A stretch of 33,447 nucleotides of DNA from JBBIJR01 sp037445875 (GCA_037445875.1 JBBIJR010000037.1:1-33447); one strand, 5' to 3'. Shown: positions 8,903 through 17,315, numbered from the stretch's first letter. Numbers and translations: made by a program. The notes: generated by a model not told the origin, from the sequence alone.

Positions 8903-9445
8903 GTGTCACGTATAGGCAGACGACCCCTCGACATCCCGGCCAACGTCACCGTGACGGTGGACGGTTCCAAAGTGACGGTCAAAGGTCCCAAGGGCGAGTT
9001 GTCCCGGCGGTTTCATCCTGAGACGATTCTGCAAGTGAAGGACAAGCAGGTGATGGTTTCGCGGAAGAACGACGCCGGGTTCCATCGAGCGCTGCACGGA
9101 ACCGCTCGGGCCATTATCGCCGGAATGATCCAGGGCGTCACGGAAGGCTTTGAACGCAGGCTCGAGATTGTCGGAGTCGGGTTCAAGGCCGAGCCGAAAG
9201 GCAAAGCGGTCCAGTTCAATCTCGGTTTTTCCCATCCGATCCTCTTCCAGCCGCCGGTCGGCATCGAAGTGGCCGTTCCGGCCCCGACCAACGTGCTGGT
9301 GAAAGGCATCGACAAGCAGCTGGTCGGACAGGTGGCTTCCAAGATACGCTCGTTCCGGCTTCCGGAGCCGTACAAGGGCAAGGGCATCAAGTACGTCGAG
9401 GAAGTCGTCCGGCGCAAGGCAGGCAAAGCCGCTGCCAAGAAGTAA
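8903..9445 (+). CDS. rplF: Large subunit ribosomal protein L6
   Basis: The 180-residue product is L6, located near the GTPase-associated region of the 50S subunit. It starts MSRIGRRPLDIPANVTVTVD and ends with the strongly conserved RLPEPYKGKGIKYVEEVVRR followed by a Lys/Ala tail. Two repeated L6 folds are expected from the length. The start is GTG at 8903 with AAGGAG at 8890-8895 upstream. Confidence 0.97.
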   Translation: MSRIGRRPLDIPANVTVTVDGSKVTVKGPKGELSRRFHPETILQVKDKQVMVSRKNDAGFHRALHGTARAIIAGMIQGVTEGFERRLEIVGVGFKAEPKGKAVQFNLGFSHPILFQPPVGIEVAVPAPTNVLVKGIDKQLVGQVASKIRSFRLPEPYKGKGIKYVEEVVRRKAGKAAAKK

Positions 9446-9491
9446 TCGTTCCAGTACGTGAACAACGAACCAACCATCAGAGCATACCATC

Positions 9492-9863
9492 ATGGCCGAC
9501 AGAAACATTCTTAAAACCGCCAAACGCAACCGCATCCGAATGCGCGTTCGTAAACGAATTACGGGCACCGCAGAGCGGCCGCGCCTTTCGGTGTTTCGGA
9601 GTCTGTCACACATTTATGCGCAATTGATCGACGATGAAGCGGGCCGTACGGTCGTGGCCGTGTCCAGTCTTTCGAAAGCGGTCCGCGGGGAGAAGGGCGA
9701 GGGAGGAAAGGCCGGCATCGGCAAACGCGTAGGTCTGGAGCTTGCGCGGATCGCCAAGGAACGCGGGATCGAAAGCGTCGTGTTCGACCGGTCCGGATAC
9801 AAGTTTCACGGCCGTGTCCAGGCGATCGCGGAAGGCGCCCGCGAAGGTGGCTTGAAGTTCTAA
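9492..9863 (+). CDS. rplR: Large subunit ribosomal protein L18
   Basis: The 123-residue product is L18, which binds 5S rRNA together with L5. The RNA-binding N terminus RNRIRMRVRKRITGTAERPR and the core RLSVFRSLSHIYAQLIDDEA are typical, and the C terminus ends FDRSGYKFHGRVQAIAEGAR. Length is within the family range. The gene lies between rplF and rpsE as usual. Confidence 0.97.
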   Translation: MADRNILKTAKRNRIRMRVRKRITGTAERPRLSVFRSLSHIYAQLIDDEAGRTVVAVSSLSKAVRGEKGEGGKAGIGKRVGLELARIAKERGIESVVFDRSGYKFHGRVQAIAEGAREGGLKF

Positions 9864-9896
9864 TCGAGGAATGGATTATCATACTGTGAGGTTCGG

Positions 9897-10430
9897 ATGA
9901 ACAAGAAGAGATTCAGCCGCAAGGAAACTTCGGACACGCCCGGTGAGCTCGAGCTCAAGGAAGAACGGGTCGTGCACATTAACCGTGTGGCCAAAGTGGT
10001 GAAAGGCGGGCGCCGGTTCAGTTTCAATGCGATCGTCGTGGTCGGAGACGGAAAGGGACGCGTCGGCATCGGCCTGGGCAAGGCCAACGAAGTTCCGGAT
10101 GCCATCGCGAAAGGCAAAGAAGACGCAAAGAAAAAAATGATCTTTGTTCCGCTGATGAACGGCACGCTGCCGCACGAGGTGACGGCCAAGTTCGGCGCCG
10201 GCAAAGTGTTCCTCAAGCCCGCCTCCAAAGGGACCGGGATTATTGCCGGGGCCGCCGTGCGCGCGGTCGTCGAGTCGCTTGGGGTGACCGACATCCTGAC
10301 CAAATGCAAAGGTTCCTCCAATCCCCACAACGTCGTCAAGGCGACGCTGAAGGCGCTCAGCGAAGTGACCAACGCCCGGGAGATCGGATCGCGCCGCGGT
10401 ATGACCGTGCAGGAAGTTTTCACCAAGTAA
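9897..10430 (+). CDS. rpsE: Small subunit ribosomal protein S5
   Basis: The 177-residue product is S5, a 30S protein at the mRNA entry site that influences decoding accuracy. The N-terminal dsRNA-binding-like domain has VVKGGRRFSFNAIVVVGDGK and GRVGIGLGKANEVPDAI. The C-terminal domain has VTAKFGAGKVFLKPASKGTG and VVKATLKALSEV. Length and order are standard. A GAGG lies upstream of the ATG. Confidence 0.97.
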   Translation: MNKKRFSRKETSDTPGELELKEERVVHINRVAKVVKGGRRFSFNAIVVVGDGKGRVGIGLGKANEVPDAIAKGKEDAKKKMIFVPLMNGTLPHEVTAKFGAGKVFLKPASKGTGIIAGAAVRAVVESLGVTDILTKCKGSSNPHNVVKATLKALSEVTNAREIGSRRGMTVQEVFTK

Positions 10431-10448
10431 CGTCGGAATGGAAAACAC

Positions 10449-10694
10449 ATGAAGATGCTCAAGATTACCCAGGTCAAAAGCGAAATCGGATCGATCGGCG
10501 CCCACCGCGAGACCGTGCGATCGTTGGGCCTACGCCGGATCGGACAAACCGTCTACCGGTCGGACAATCCGCAGGTGCGCGGCATGGTTGCCCACGTGGC
10601 CCATCTGGTTTCGTGTGAGGTCGTCGACCGGGAACCCGAACAGAAAAAAGGACGAACCGCGGGCTACCACGTCGTAAAATCGAAAAAGGCATAA
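10449..10694 (+). CDS. rpmD: Large subunit ribosomal protein L30, slightly extended
   Basis: The first 60 residues match L30: MLKITQVKSEIGSIGAHRET, then LGLRRIGQTVYRSDNPQVRG and a short helix VAHLVSCEVVD. The product runs to 81 residues, about 20 more than usual, through a basic C-terminal tail (EQKKGRTAGYHVVKSKKA). L30 is a small peripheral 50S protein. It is 18 bases from both rpsE and rplO, in the standard spc order. Confidence 0.95.
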   Translation: MKMLKITQVKSEIGSIGAHRETVRSLGLRRIGQTVYRSDNPQVRGMVAHVAHLVSCEVVDREPEQKKGRTAGYHVVKSKKA

Positions 10695-10712
10695 CCTAAG
10701 CGAGGTTGATTC

Positions 10713-11189
10713 ATGGATCTCAGCAGTCTGCAATATGCACCGGGCTCGCGCAAAAAGTCCAAACGCATCGGACGCGGTGAAGGGTCCGGCCACGGCGGGA
10801 CGTCGACGAAGGGCAACAAGGGTCTGAAATCGCGTTCCGGTGCGCACATGAAGGCCTGGTTTGAGGGCGGCCAGATGCCTCTGCAGCGGCGCCTACCCAA
10901 ATACGGCTTTGTCAATTTGTTCAGAGTCGAGTACCAAACGCTGAACCTCGGAGCCCTGCACGCATTGAAGGGCAGCCGCGTCGACATCAAGACGCTGTTT
11001 GAGGCCGGCCTCGTGGCCCGCAAGGACCAGCCGGTCAAGTTGCTGGGCAACGGCGAGGTCCGACAGGCGTTTGATGTTGAGGTGCATGCGATCACGGACC
11101 CGGCCAGAACCAAGATTGAGAAGGCCGGCGGCAAAGTGCAAGTGCTGGGCATCCGGAAAACCAGGCTGGATAAGAAGAAACGCAAATAA
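10713..11189 (+). CDS. rplO: Large subunit ribosomal protein L15
   Basis: The 158-residue product is L15, a late-assembly 50S protein. The Gly-rich N-terminal extension RIGRGEGSGHGGTSTKGNKG (residues 20-39) and the GGQMPLQRRLPKYGF block near residues 52-66 are diagnostic. The C-terminal half ends in a basic tail. GAGG lies upstream of the ATG. secY follows after 32 bases. Confidence 0.97.
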   Translation: MDLSSLQYAPGSRKKSKRIGRGEGSGHGGTSTKGNKGLKSRSGAHMKAWFEGGQMPLQRRLPKYGFVNLFRVEYQTLNLGALHALKGSRVDIKTLFEAGLVARKDQPVKLLGNGEVRQAFDVEVHAITDPARTKIEKAGGKVQVLGIRKTRLDKKKRK

Positions 11190-11221
11190 TCGCTCACCCA
11201 CTCGACCGGTAGACCATCATT

Positions 11222-12553
11222 ATGCTCCAGACGTTCGTCAACGTTTTCAAAATCCCGGAACTGCGCAAGAGAATCTTCTTCTCCCTCGGTGTTCTACTGA
11301 TCGAACGCGTGACGGCGCATATCCCCGCACCCGGTATCAATGCGGCCGCGTTGGGCCAGTTCTTTCGTCAGGCCGAAAATACCCTGCTCAGTTTTTATGA
11401 CCTGTTTGCAGGCGGCGGCCTGAGTCAGGCCACCATCGCCGCGCTCGGCATCATGCCCTACATCAGTGCCTCGATCATTCTCCAGCTCATGGGCACGACG
11501 GTGCCGTATCTCCAGAAACTGCAGAAGGAAGGGGAGGAAGGCCGCAAGAAGATCAATCAGCTGACCCGCTACGGCACCGTGTTCATTTCCGCCGTGCAGG
11601 CCCTGGGCGTCGCCACGTGGCTGTGCAGCCTGTCCGTCACCATCGGCAATCAGGAAGTCAAAGTCGTGCCCGACCAGGGGGCCATGTTCTATCTCATGAC
11701 GATGGTCACCATGACGACGTGCACGATTTTCATCATGTGGCTTGGCGAGCAGATCACGGAGCGCGGCATCGGCAATGGCATTTCGCTGATCATCACCATC
11801 GGTATTCTCGCCCGGTTTCCGTCCGCCATTTTTGACGAGGCCCGCCAGATCGCCAACGGGAACCGCAACCTCATGATCGAACTCGTGCTCGTCTTCGTTT
11901 TGTTGTTCATCGTGGCGGCGATCGTGTACATCACGCAAGGCATCCGCAAGGTCCCGGTGCAGTATGCGCGGCGGGTCATCGGACGCAAGGTCTACGGCGG
12001 GCAGTCCACCCACATCCCGATGCGCGTCAACATCGCCGGTGTCATGCCGATCATTTTTGCGCAGTCGATCATGTTTCTGCCCAACACGCTGGCGACCTTC
12101 TTCCCGGGCCCGTTCTCGGAATTCATCACGGCGCATTTTTCGATCGATTCGTTGATCTACAACATGATCTTTCTCGTGATCATCGTGTTCTTTACGTATT
12201 TCTACACGGCGATCGCCATGAATCCCGTCGAGGTGGCCGATAACCTGAAGAAGCAGGGCGCTTTTATTCCGGGGATCCGGCCCGGTCGAAAGACGGCCGA
12301 TTTCATCGACAACATTCTGACGCGTGTCACGCTGCCGAGCGCCGTCTTCCTCGGCATCATCGCCATTCTTCCGTTTTTCGTCCGGCACGCGACGGACGTC
12401 TCGTACAGTTTTGCCTCATTCTTCGGAGGCACATCGCTCTTGATCGTGGTAGGCGTAGCGCTGGACACGGTCCAGCAGATCGAGTCGCACCTGGTCATGC
12501 GCCACTACGACGGATTCCTGAAAACAGGCCGGATTCGGGGCAGGCGGGGATAG
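11222..12553 (+). CDS. secY: Preprotein translocase channel subunit SecY
   Basis: The 443-residue product is SecY, the ten-helix protein-conducting channel of the inner membrane that works with SecE, SecG and SecA. The N terminus FKIPELRKRIFFSLGVLLIE, the plug region, the SASIILQLM segment and the cytoplasmic loop IPMRVNIAGVMPIIFAQSIM are characteristic. The C terminus HLVMRHYDGFLKTGRIRGRR is the usual ribosome-proximal tail. Unlike many Firmicutes there is no adk between secY and map. The map start lies two bases past the stop. Confidence 0.98.
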   Translation: MLQTFVNVFKIPELRKRIFFSLGVLLIERVTAHIPAPGINAAALGQFFRQAENTLLSFYDLFAGGGLSQATIAALGIMPYISASIILQLMGTTVPYLQKLQKEGEEGRKKINQLTRYGTVFISAVQALGVATWLCSLSVTIGNQEVKVVPDQGAMFYLMTMVTMTTCTIFIMWLGEQITERGIGNGISLIITIGILARFPSAIFDEARQIANGNRNLMIELVLVFVLLFIVAAIVYITQGIRKVPVQYARRVIGRKVYGGQSTHIPMRVNIAGVMPIIFAQSIMFLPNTLATFFPGPFSEFITAHFSIDSLIYNMIFLVIIVFFTYFYTAIAMNPVEVADNLKKQGAFIPGIRPGRKTADFIDNILTRVTLPSAVFLGIIAILPFFVRHATDVSYSFASFFGGTSLLIVVGVALDTVQQIESHLVMRHYDGFLKTGRIRGRRG

Positions 12554-12555
12554 CG

Positions 12556-13314
12556 ATGGTCCACCTGAAGTCAGGCAAAGAGATCGAGCGTATCCGCGAG
12601 AGCTGCCACATCGTGGTGGAAGCGCTGCACCTGGCCCGTGAGATGGTGAGGCCGGGACTGCGGCTCATCGAGCTGGATCGCGCGATCGAGGAACTGATCC
12701 GGTCACGCGGCGGGCGGCCGGCCTTCAAGGGGTATCGGGGATACCCTGCGAGCGCTTGTCTGTCGATCGACGACGTCGTCGTGCACGGCATACCCGGTCC
12801 CGACAGCGTGCTGCAGGAGGGGCAAATCCTCGGCGTCGATATCGGCGTTCACAAGGGCGGATTTTACGGCGATTCGGCGATGACGCTGCCGGTCGGCGCC
12901 ATCGACGAGGAACGCAAGGAGCTGCTTCGCGTTACACGTGAAGCGTTGTATGAAGGACTCAAGCAGGCCCGCGCGGGCCAGCGGGTGCATGACATCTCCG
13001 CCGCCGTGCAGCGATACGTCGAAGCGCACGGATTTTCGGTCGTGCGAGAGTTGGTGGGACACGGGATCGGCCGGGAGTTGCACGAGGAACCGCAAGTACC
13101 CAACTACGGCAGCGCGGGTACGGGACTGAGACTCAAACCGGGGATGGTATTTTGCGTGGAACCGATGGTCAACATGGGTAAGTCGGAGGTGTATACCAGG
13201 GAAGACCAGTGGACAGTGTGCACGGCTGACGGCCGACCGTCGGCACATTTCGAGCACACGGTGGCCATCACAGACAACGGTCCCGAAGTGCTGACCAAGA
13301 ACGACTTGTTCTAG
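12556..13314 (+). CDS. map: Methionine aminopeptidase, type I
   Basis: The 252-residue product removes the initiator methionine from new proteins. The five metal ligands and the catalytic histidine of the pita-bread fold are present: H77, D95, D106, H169, E202 and E233. The surrounding motifs DIGVHKGGFYGD, GHGIGRELHEEP, FCVEPM and HFEHTVAIT are typical of type Ia enzymes with no N-terminal zinc finger. It starts two bases after secY and is likely co-translated with it. A promoter for infA lies directly downstream. Confidence 0.97.
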   Translation: MVHLKSGKEIERIRESCHIVVEALHLAREMVRPGLRLIELDRAIEELIRSRGGRPAFKGYRGYPASACLSIDDVVVHGIPGPDSVLQEGQILGVDIGVHKGGFYGDSAMTLPVGAIDEERKELLRVTREALYEGLKQARAGQRVHDISAAVQRYVEAHGFSVVRELVGHGIGRELHEEPQVPNYGSAGTGLRLKPGMVFCVEPMVNMGKSEVYTREDQWTVCTADGRPSAHFEHTVAITDNGPEVLTKNDLF

Positions 13315-13321
13315 AATGAAC

Positions 13322-13349
13322 TTGATTTTGACGTTTTTTCTGATATATT
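13322..13349 (+). promoter_or_regulatory. Predicted infA/alpha operon promoter
   Basis: TTGATT at 13322-13327 and TATATT at 13344-13349 are spaced by 16 bases in the AT-rich 84-base gap between map and infA. The -10 box and its following G match those in front of rpsA. It probably gives the infA-rpmJ-rpsM-rpsK-rpsD-rpoA-rplQ block extra transcription. Confidence 0.6.
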
Positions 13350-13398
13350 GTGCATCCGTTTGTGGCAATAGGTTTTACAATAACTTAAGGGTCCAGGG

Positions 13399-13617
13399 GT
13401 GGCCAAAGAACAACTGATAAAAGTTGACGGGACCATCCTCGAGACCCTTCCGAATGCTACCTTCCGGGTCAAACTGGAAAACGGACACGAAGTGCTGGCC
13501 CACATATCCGGCAAAATGCGCATGAATTTCATTCGTATTCTGCCTGGAGACAAAGTGACGGTGGAACTGTCACCGTATGATCTCTCGAAGGGCCGTATCA
13601 CGTATCGCTTCAAGTAA
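13399..13617 (+). CDS. infA: Translation initiation factor IF-1
   Basis: The 72-residue product has the exact length of IF-1, an OB-fold protein that occupies the A site during initiation. It begins MAKEQLIKVDGTILETLPNA and carries FRVKLENGHEVLAHISGKMR and the C-terminal GDKVTVELSPYDLSKGRITY. The GTG start follows a GGGTCCAGGG stretch that can pair only moderately with 16S rRNA. It is the first gene after the promoter at 13322-13349. Confidence 0.98.
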   Translation: MAKEQLIKVDGTILETLPNATFRVKLENGHEVLAHISGKMRMNFIRILPGDKVTVELSPYDLSKGRITYRFK

Positions 13618-13637
13618 CAGAGCATCAGGAGCAGCTT

Positions 13638-13751
13638 ATGAAAGTACGGTCGTCGGTTCGCAAGATATGCGACAAGTGCAAAATCATCCGCCGCAAGGGC
13701 GTAGTGCGCGTGATCTGCCCCAACAAGAAGCATAAACAACGTCAAGGTTAG
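13638..13751 (+). CDS. rpmJ: Large subunit ribosomal protein L36, zinc-binding type
   Basis: This 37-residue product starts MKVRSSVRKICDKCKIIRRK and ends CPNKKHKQRQG. The zinc ligands C11, C14, C27 and H32 are all present, so this is the C+ form of L36. L36 is the smallest 50S protein and links rRNA helices near the L16 site. AGGAG at 13627-13631 lies before the ATG. Its place between infA and rpsM is the normal one. Confidence 0.97.
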   Translation: MKVRSSVRKICDKCKIIRRKGVVRVICPNKKHKQRQG

Positions 13752-13766
13752 AGAAGGGAGAGTGCC

Positions 13767-14150
13767 GTGGCACGTATTGCAGGAATCGAGTTGCCCAAAG
13801 AGAAGCGCGCCTTCATCGGCCTGACGTACATTTTCGGGATCGGCCAGACGACGGCCCGCCGGGTGCTTGCCAAGGCCGGCGTGGATCCGATGAAGAAGAT
13901 CAAGGAACTTACGGACGACGACGAGAACAAGATCCGTAACGTGATCAATACCGATCTCAAAGTGGAAGGCGCGCTGCGGAGCGAGACCGCGATGAACATC
14001 AAGCGCCTGATGGATATCGGGTGCTACCGCGGACTGCGTCACCGCAAAGGCCTGCCGACCCGGGGTCAACGGACCCGGACCAACGCGCGGACGCGCAAGG
14101 GCAAGCGTAGAACGATCGGCGGTCTGAAGAAAGTTGAAGCGAAGAAGTAA
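13767..14150 (+). CDS. rpsM: Small subunit ribosomal protein S13
   Basis: The 127-residue product is S13, a 30S head protein that contacts P-site tRNA and L5. It begins MARIAGIELPKEKRAFIGLT, has the helix-hairpin segment IFGIGQTTARRVLAKAGVD, and ends with LPTRGQRTRTNARTRKGKRR plus a short tail. The start is GTG at 13767, just downstream of AAGGGAGAG. Position before rpsK is standard. Confidence 0.97.
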   Translation: MARIAGIELPKEKRAFIGLTYIFGIGQTTARRVLAKAGVDPMKKIKELTDDDENKIRNVINTDLKVEGALRSETAMNIKRLMDIGCYRGLRHRKGLPTRGQRTRTNARTRKGKRRTIGGLKKVEAKK

Positions 14151-14185
14151 TTCCGAGTCATCGAACGTTTTAAGGAGAATGGGCC

Positions 14186-14590
14186 TTGGCTAAACCGACT
14201 CCCCAGGCTGCGCAGCCGACAACGCGCAAGAAGAAGAAACTGATCGAATCCACGGGTATCGCGATGGTTCGGGCTACGTTCAACAACACGATCGTAACGC
14301 TGACGAATGCCAGCGGCGACGTCATCACTTGGTGTACGTCGGGAAAGATGGGTTTTCGGGGCTCCAAGAAGAGCACACCGTTTGCCGCGCAGGTGGCCGC
14401 AGAGACGGCCGCTCGCCAGGCGATGGACATGGGGTTGAGGAAGGTGGAAGTCCGCGTCAAGGGTCCGGGAGCCGGCCGCGAATCGGCCATCCGGGCACTC
14501 CAGGCGGCAGGCCTCGAGATCACGGCCATCCGTGATCTGACCCCCATTCCGCACAACGGATGCCGTCCGCCGAAACGACGTCGAGTATAA
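14186..14590 (+). CDS. rpsK: Small subunit ribosomal protein S11
   Basis: The 134-residue product is S11, part of the 30S platform. Conserved segments are ATFNNTIVTLTNASGDVITW, then GKMGFRGSKKSTPFAAQVAA, and the C-terminal VKGPGAGRESAIRALQAAGL with PIPHNGCRPPKRRRV. The start is TTG at 14186, with AAGGAG at 14172-14177 eight bases before it. An ATG upstream is in another frame. Length is normal. Confidence 0.97.
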   Translation: MAKPTPQAAQPTTRKKKKLIESTGIAMVRATFNNTIVTLTNASGDVITWCTSGKMGFRGSKKSTPFAAQVAAETAARQAMDMGLRKVEVRVKGPGAGRESAIRALQAAGLEITAIRDLTPIPHNGCRPPKRRRV

Positions 14591-14628
14591 TTCAATTCCC
14601 ACGGGGATAGCATTTCAGGAGATCGTGA

Positions 14629-15255
14629 ATGGCAAGATATACGGGTCCCGTATGCAAGCTGTGCAGGCGAGAAGGCGAGAAGTTGTTTCTCAAAGGCACG
14701 AAGTGTTTGACCGAAAAGTGTCCCATTGAAAAACGCAATTATCCGCCCGGTGAGCACGGAGATCGCCGCAGCAAGCCGTCCGGCTACAGCTTCCAGCTTC
14801 GGGAGAAACAGAAGGTGCGCCGGATTTACGGCATCCTGGAGCGGCAGTTCCGCACGTACTACCAGAAGGCCACGCGGAGGAAGGGCGTGACCGGTACGGT
14901 ATTGCTGCAGATGCTCGAGAGTCGATTGGATAACATGATCTATCGCTTCGGGTTCGCCGGCTCGCGGTCGCAGGCCCGCCAACTGGTCCTACACCGGCAC
15001 GTGGAGGTCAACGGCCGCATGGTGACGCTCCCGTCCTACCTGCTGCGTCCGGGTGACGAAGTGGCCATCCGGGAGAAGAGCAAGAAACTGGGGCTGATCC
15101 ACAGTGCGCTGAAGCGCCAGAAAGAAAGCGGCCAATTGAACTGGATCGACGTGGACAAGGCCGGACTGAAAGGCAAACTCGTGTCCGTTCCGGAACGTGA
15201 ACAAATCCCGGTGGACGTCCGCGAGCAGCTGATCGTGGAGTTGTATTCCAAGTAA
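14629..15255 (+). CDS. rpsD: Small subunit ribosomal protein S4, zinc-binding type
   Basis: The 208-residue product is S4, a primary 16S rRNA-binding protein. Cysteines C9, C12, C26 and C31 form the zinc site of the C+ form. The S4 RNA-binding domain follows (RLDNMIYRFGFAGSRSQARQ, then VLHRHVEVNGRMVTLPSYLL). Together with the zinc forms of S14 and L36, this genome keeps cysteine-containing versions of all three proteins in the cluster. An AGGAG lies before the ATG. rpoA is 65 bases downstream. Confidence 0.97.
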   Translation: MARYTGPVCKLCRREGEKLFLKGTKCLTEKCPIEKRNYPPGEHGDRRSKPSGYSFQLREKQKVRRIYGILERQFRTYYQKATRRKGVTGTVLLQMLESRLDNMIYRFGFAGSRSQARQLVLHRHVEVNGRMVTLPSYLLRPGDEVAIREKSKKLGLIHSALKRQKESGQLNWIDVDKAGLKGKLVSVPEREQIPVDVREQLIVELYSK

Positions 15256-15320
15256 GAGCGAATTCCGCGGTCGTTGGATTTCCCAATGATTCCAATCTCT
15301 TAACGAAGGAGATTATAAGC

Positions 15321-16313
15321 GTGCAAAACTGGGCCGGACTGCAGATGCCGGAGCGCATCGAACTGGATGAGTTATCCTACACCAGCACCTACGGCAAGTT
15401 CATTATCCAGCCGCTCGAGCGTGGCTTCGGGGTGACGGTTGGCAATTCACTGCGGCGGGTGCTGCTGTCGTCGTTGCCCGGAGCGGCCATTACGTCCATC
15501 AAGATCGACGGTGTGCTGCACGAATTCTCGACCTTGCCGGGTGTCACGGAAGATGTTACGGAAGTCGTTCTCAACTTGAAACAGGTCCGGTTCAAACTTC
15601 ACAACAAGAAACCGGACAAGGTGGTTGTACCCTGCAAGGGACCGGGTGTGTTCACGGCGGCCGATATTCAGAAGGCATCCAGCGGCGTGGATTTCGAGAT
15701 TCTCAATCCGGAGTTGCCGATCGCAACGCTGGGCCGAGAGGCCAATTTTCAGATGGAAATTCGCATCGGCCGCGGCAAAGGATGGGTGACGGCCGAGGAA
15801 AACAAGTTTCCGGACATGCCCATCGGCACCGTCCCCATCGACTCCGTGTTCAACCCGGTCAAGAACGTTCGCTACACGGTGGAGAGCACGCGTGTAGGCC
15901 AGCACACCGATTTCGAGAAACTCATTCTTGAGATTACAACGGACGGAAGTATCACCCCCGACGACGCGTTGACCATCAGCGCTCGCCTGCTGCGGGACCA
16001 CCTCCAGTTGTTCATCAACTTCGAGGCGGAGGAGGAGTCACCGGAGGAGAAGATCGAAGACCAGGAGGTGCAGCGTATCCGCGGACTTCTGAGAATGAGC
16101 GTGGACGAACTCGAACTTTCGGTGCGTTCGCACAATTGCCTGCGCGCCGCCGGCATCAAAACCATCGGCGATCTGGTGAGCAAGAACGAATCCGAGATGC
16201 TGAAATACCGCAACTTTGGAAGGAAATCGCTGACGGAGTTGACCAAGATCCTCGAAGAGCGCGGGATGCATTTCGGCATGGACGTGTCGAGATACCTCAA
16301 CGGCGACGAATAA
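15321..16313 (+). CDS. rpoA: RNA polymerase alpha subunit
   Basis: The 330-residue product is the alpha subunit, which dimerises to start RNA polymerase assembly. The N-terminal domain (about 1-235) has GFGVTVGNSLRRVLLSSLPG. The C-terminal domain (about 255-315) has LELSVRSHNCLRAAGIKTIG and a NFGRKSLTELTKILEERGM helix-hairpin that contacts UP elements and activators. The GTG start is supported by AAGGAG around 15306. It is followed by rplQ, the common order. Confidence 0.98.
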   Translation: MQNWAGLQMPERIELDELSYTSTYGKFIIQPLERGFGVTVGNSLRRVLLSSLPGAAITSIKIDGVLHEFSTLPGVTEDVTEVVLNLKQVRFKLHNKKPDKVVVPCKGPGVFTAADIQKASSGVDFEILNPELPIATLGREANFQMEIRIGRGKGWVTAEENKFPDMPIGTVPIDSVFNPVKNVRYTVESTRVGQHTDFEKLILEITTDGSITPDDALTISARLLRDHLQLFINFEAEEESPEEKIEDQEVQRIRGLLRMSVDELELSVRSHNCLRAAGIKTIGDLVSKNESEMLKYRNFGRKSLTELTKILEERGMHFGMDVSRYLNGDE

Positions 16314-16340
16314 CAGCTTTTTGAACAGGGACGGTCCCAT

Positions 16341-16901
16341 ATGAGACATCAAAAACGAGTCAAGAAATTAGGCGTGGATTCGGGGCACCGAAGGGCCCTG
16401 ATGCGCAATTTGTGCAACGACCTGTTCCGCCATAAGCGGATCGTAACGACCGTGGCAAAAGCGAAGGCCGCACGCACGCAGGCGGAACGTCTCCTGTCCT
16501 TCGCCAAACGGGGCGATCTTACGGCCCGGCGGCTCCTGATCAGCCGGCTCGGAAAACAGCACTTGCTGTCCAATTATCGCCACACGACGGACAAGAAAGA
16601 GCAGCAACGAACCGTCATCGGGGAACTCGTCGACGAGATCGGCCCAAAACTGCGTGCGCTGGATGAGGCGCGTAAAGAAAAGAACCCCGGGTACACAGGC
16701 GGCGGTTATACCCGTATCCTCAAACTCGGCCAGCGTAAGGGAGACGGTGCGGAACTGGCGGTGCTGGAGATCGTGGGATACGAAAAAGAAATCGTCGAAC
16801 GGAGAACGAAGGCCATCGAAGAGCGTGAAGCCAAGCAAAAACGCCGGATGTCCCTCGCCGAACGCATCAAGGCCAAGAAGGAAGAACTGCAGAAGAAATA
16901 A
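16341..16901 (+). CDS. rplQ: Large subunit ribosomal protein L17, C-terminally extended
   Basis: L17 lies near the polypeptide exit. The core is clear: MRHQKRVKKLGVDSGHRRAL, then MRNLCNDLFRHKRIVTTVAK, and the closing GGGYTRILKLGQRKGDGAEL with AVLEIV. The product is 186 residues, against about 120 for short family members. The excess is a linker before the GGGYTRI block and a 40-residue charged helix at the end (EKEIVERRTKAIEEREAKQK and onward) that could form a coiled coil. A GGGACGG stretch lies upstream of the ATG. Confidence 0.95.
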   Translation: MRHQKRVKKLGVDSGHRRALMRNLCNDLFRHKRIVTTVAKAKAARTQAERLLSFAKRGDLTARRLLISRLGKQHLLSNYRHTTDKKEQQRTVIGELVDEIGPKLRALDEARKEKNPGYTGGGYTRILKLGQRKGDGAELAVLEIVGYEKEIVERRTKAIEEREAKQKRRMSLAERIKAKKEELQKK

Positions 16902-16934
16902 CGCGTCCCCGGACTAACGAGGAACGTCCAGCCC

Positions 16935-17315
16935 ATGCTACAGAAAAAGAAGAGTGCGAAGGCCGAGACAGAAGAGCCGAAAAGGAAACCGGCCAGGAAA
17001 CCGGCCGCCCGCAGCATCAGCCGCAAAGCGGCATCTCCTACCCGTAAAACACCTGCGAAAGCGACGAAGCCGAGCAAGAAAGAAACCGTGGAAGTCGAGA
17101 CTCGGGAAGTCGTAACGGAACATACGGCCGAATCAACCGCCAAAATCCAGTGCTTCAATCGTCGACGCAAGCTGGTCTGTGCACATCTGCTGCTCCCTCT
17201 GCACAAGTGCATGGCCAAAACCATAGCGCCCGGACGATGGGCCAGTGTGCGCATCGGCAAGAAACGACGCTGCGGTCTCTACGAAGAAACGGCGTATGCG
17301 ACCGAGAAGAGCTGA
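16935..17315 (+). CDS. Lysine-rich protein of unknown function
   Basis: A 126-residue protein I do not recognise. Residues 1-50 are Lys/Pro/Ala-rich with repeated KPARKPAA and TPAKATKP-like segments, as in histone H1-like or disordered nucleic-acid-binding tails. A short acidic linker follows. The last 55 residues are basic and contain four cysteines with histidines between the middle ones (an IQC, a VCAH, an HKC and an RRCG), which might bind metal. GAGGAACG at 16919-16926 precedes the ATG. It lies 33 bases after rplQ on the same strand, so it is probably read with the alpha operon. It could be a lineage-specific ribosome-associated or DNA-binding protein. Confidence 0.6.
   Translation: MLQKKKSAKAETEEPKRKPARKPAARSISRKAASPTRKTPAKATKPSKKETVEVETREVVTEHTAESTAKIQCFNRRRKLVCAHLLLPLHKCMAKTIAPGRWASVRIGKKRRCGLYEETAYATEKS

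Noticed and set aside
11294..12388. Open frame of 364 codons antisense to secY
   Set aside because: Asp/His/Arg-rich product typical of an antisense frame of a membrane protein gene; secY is beyond doubt.
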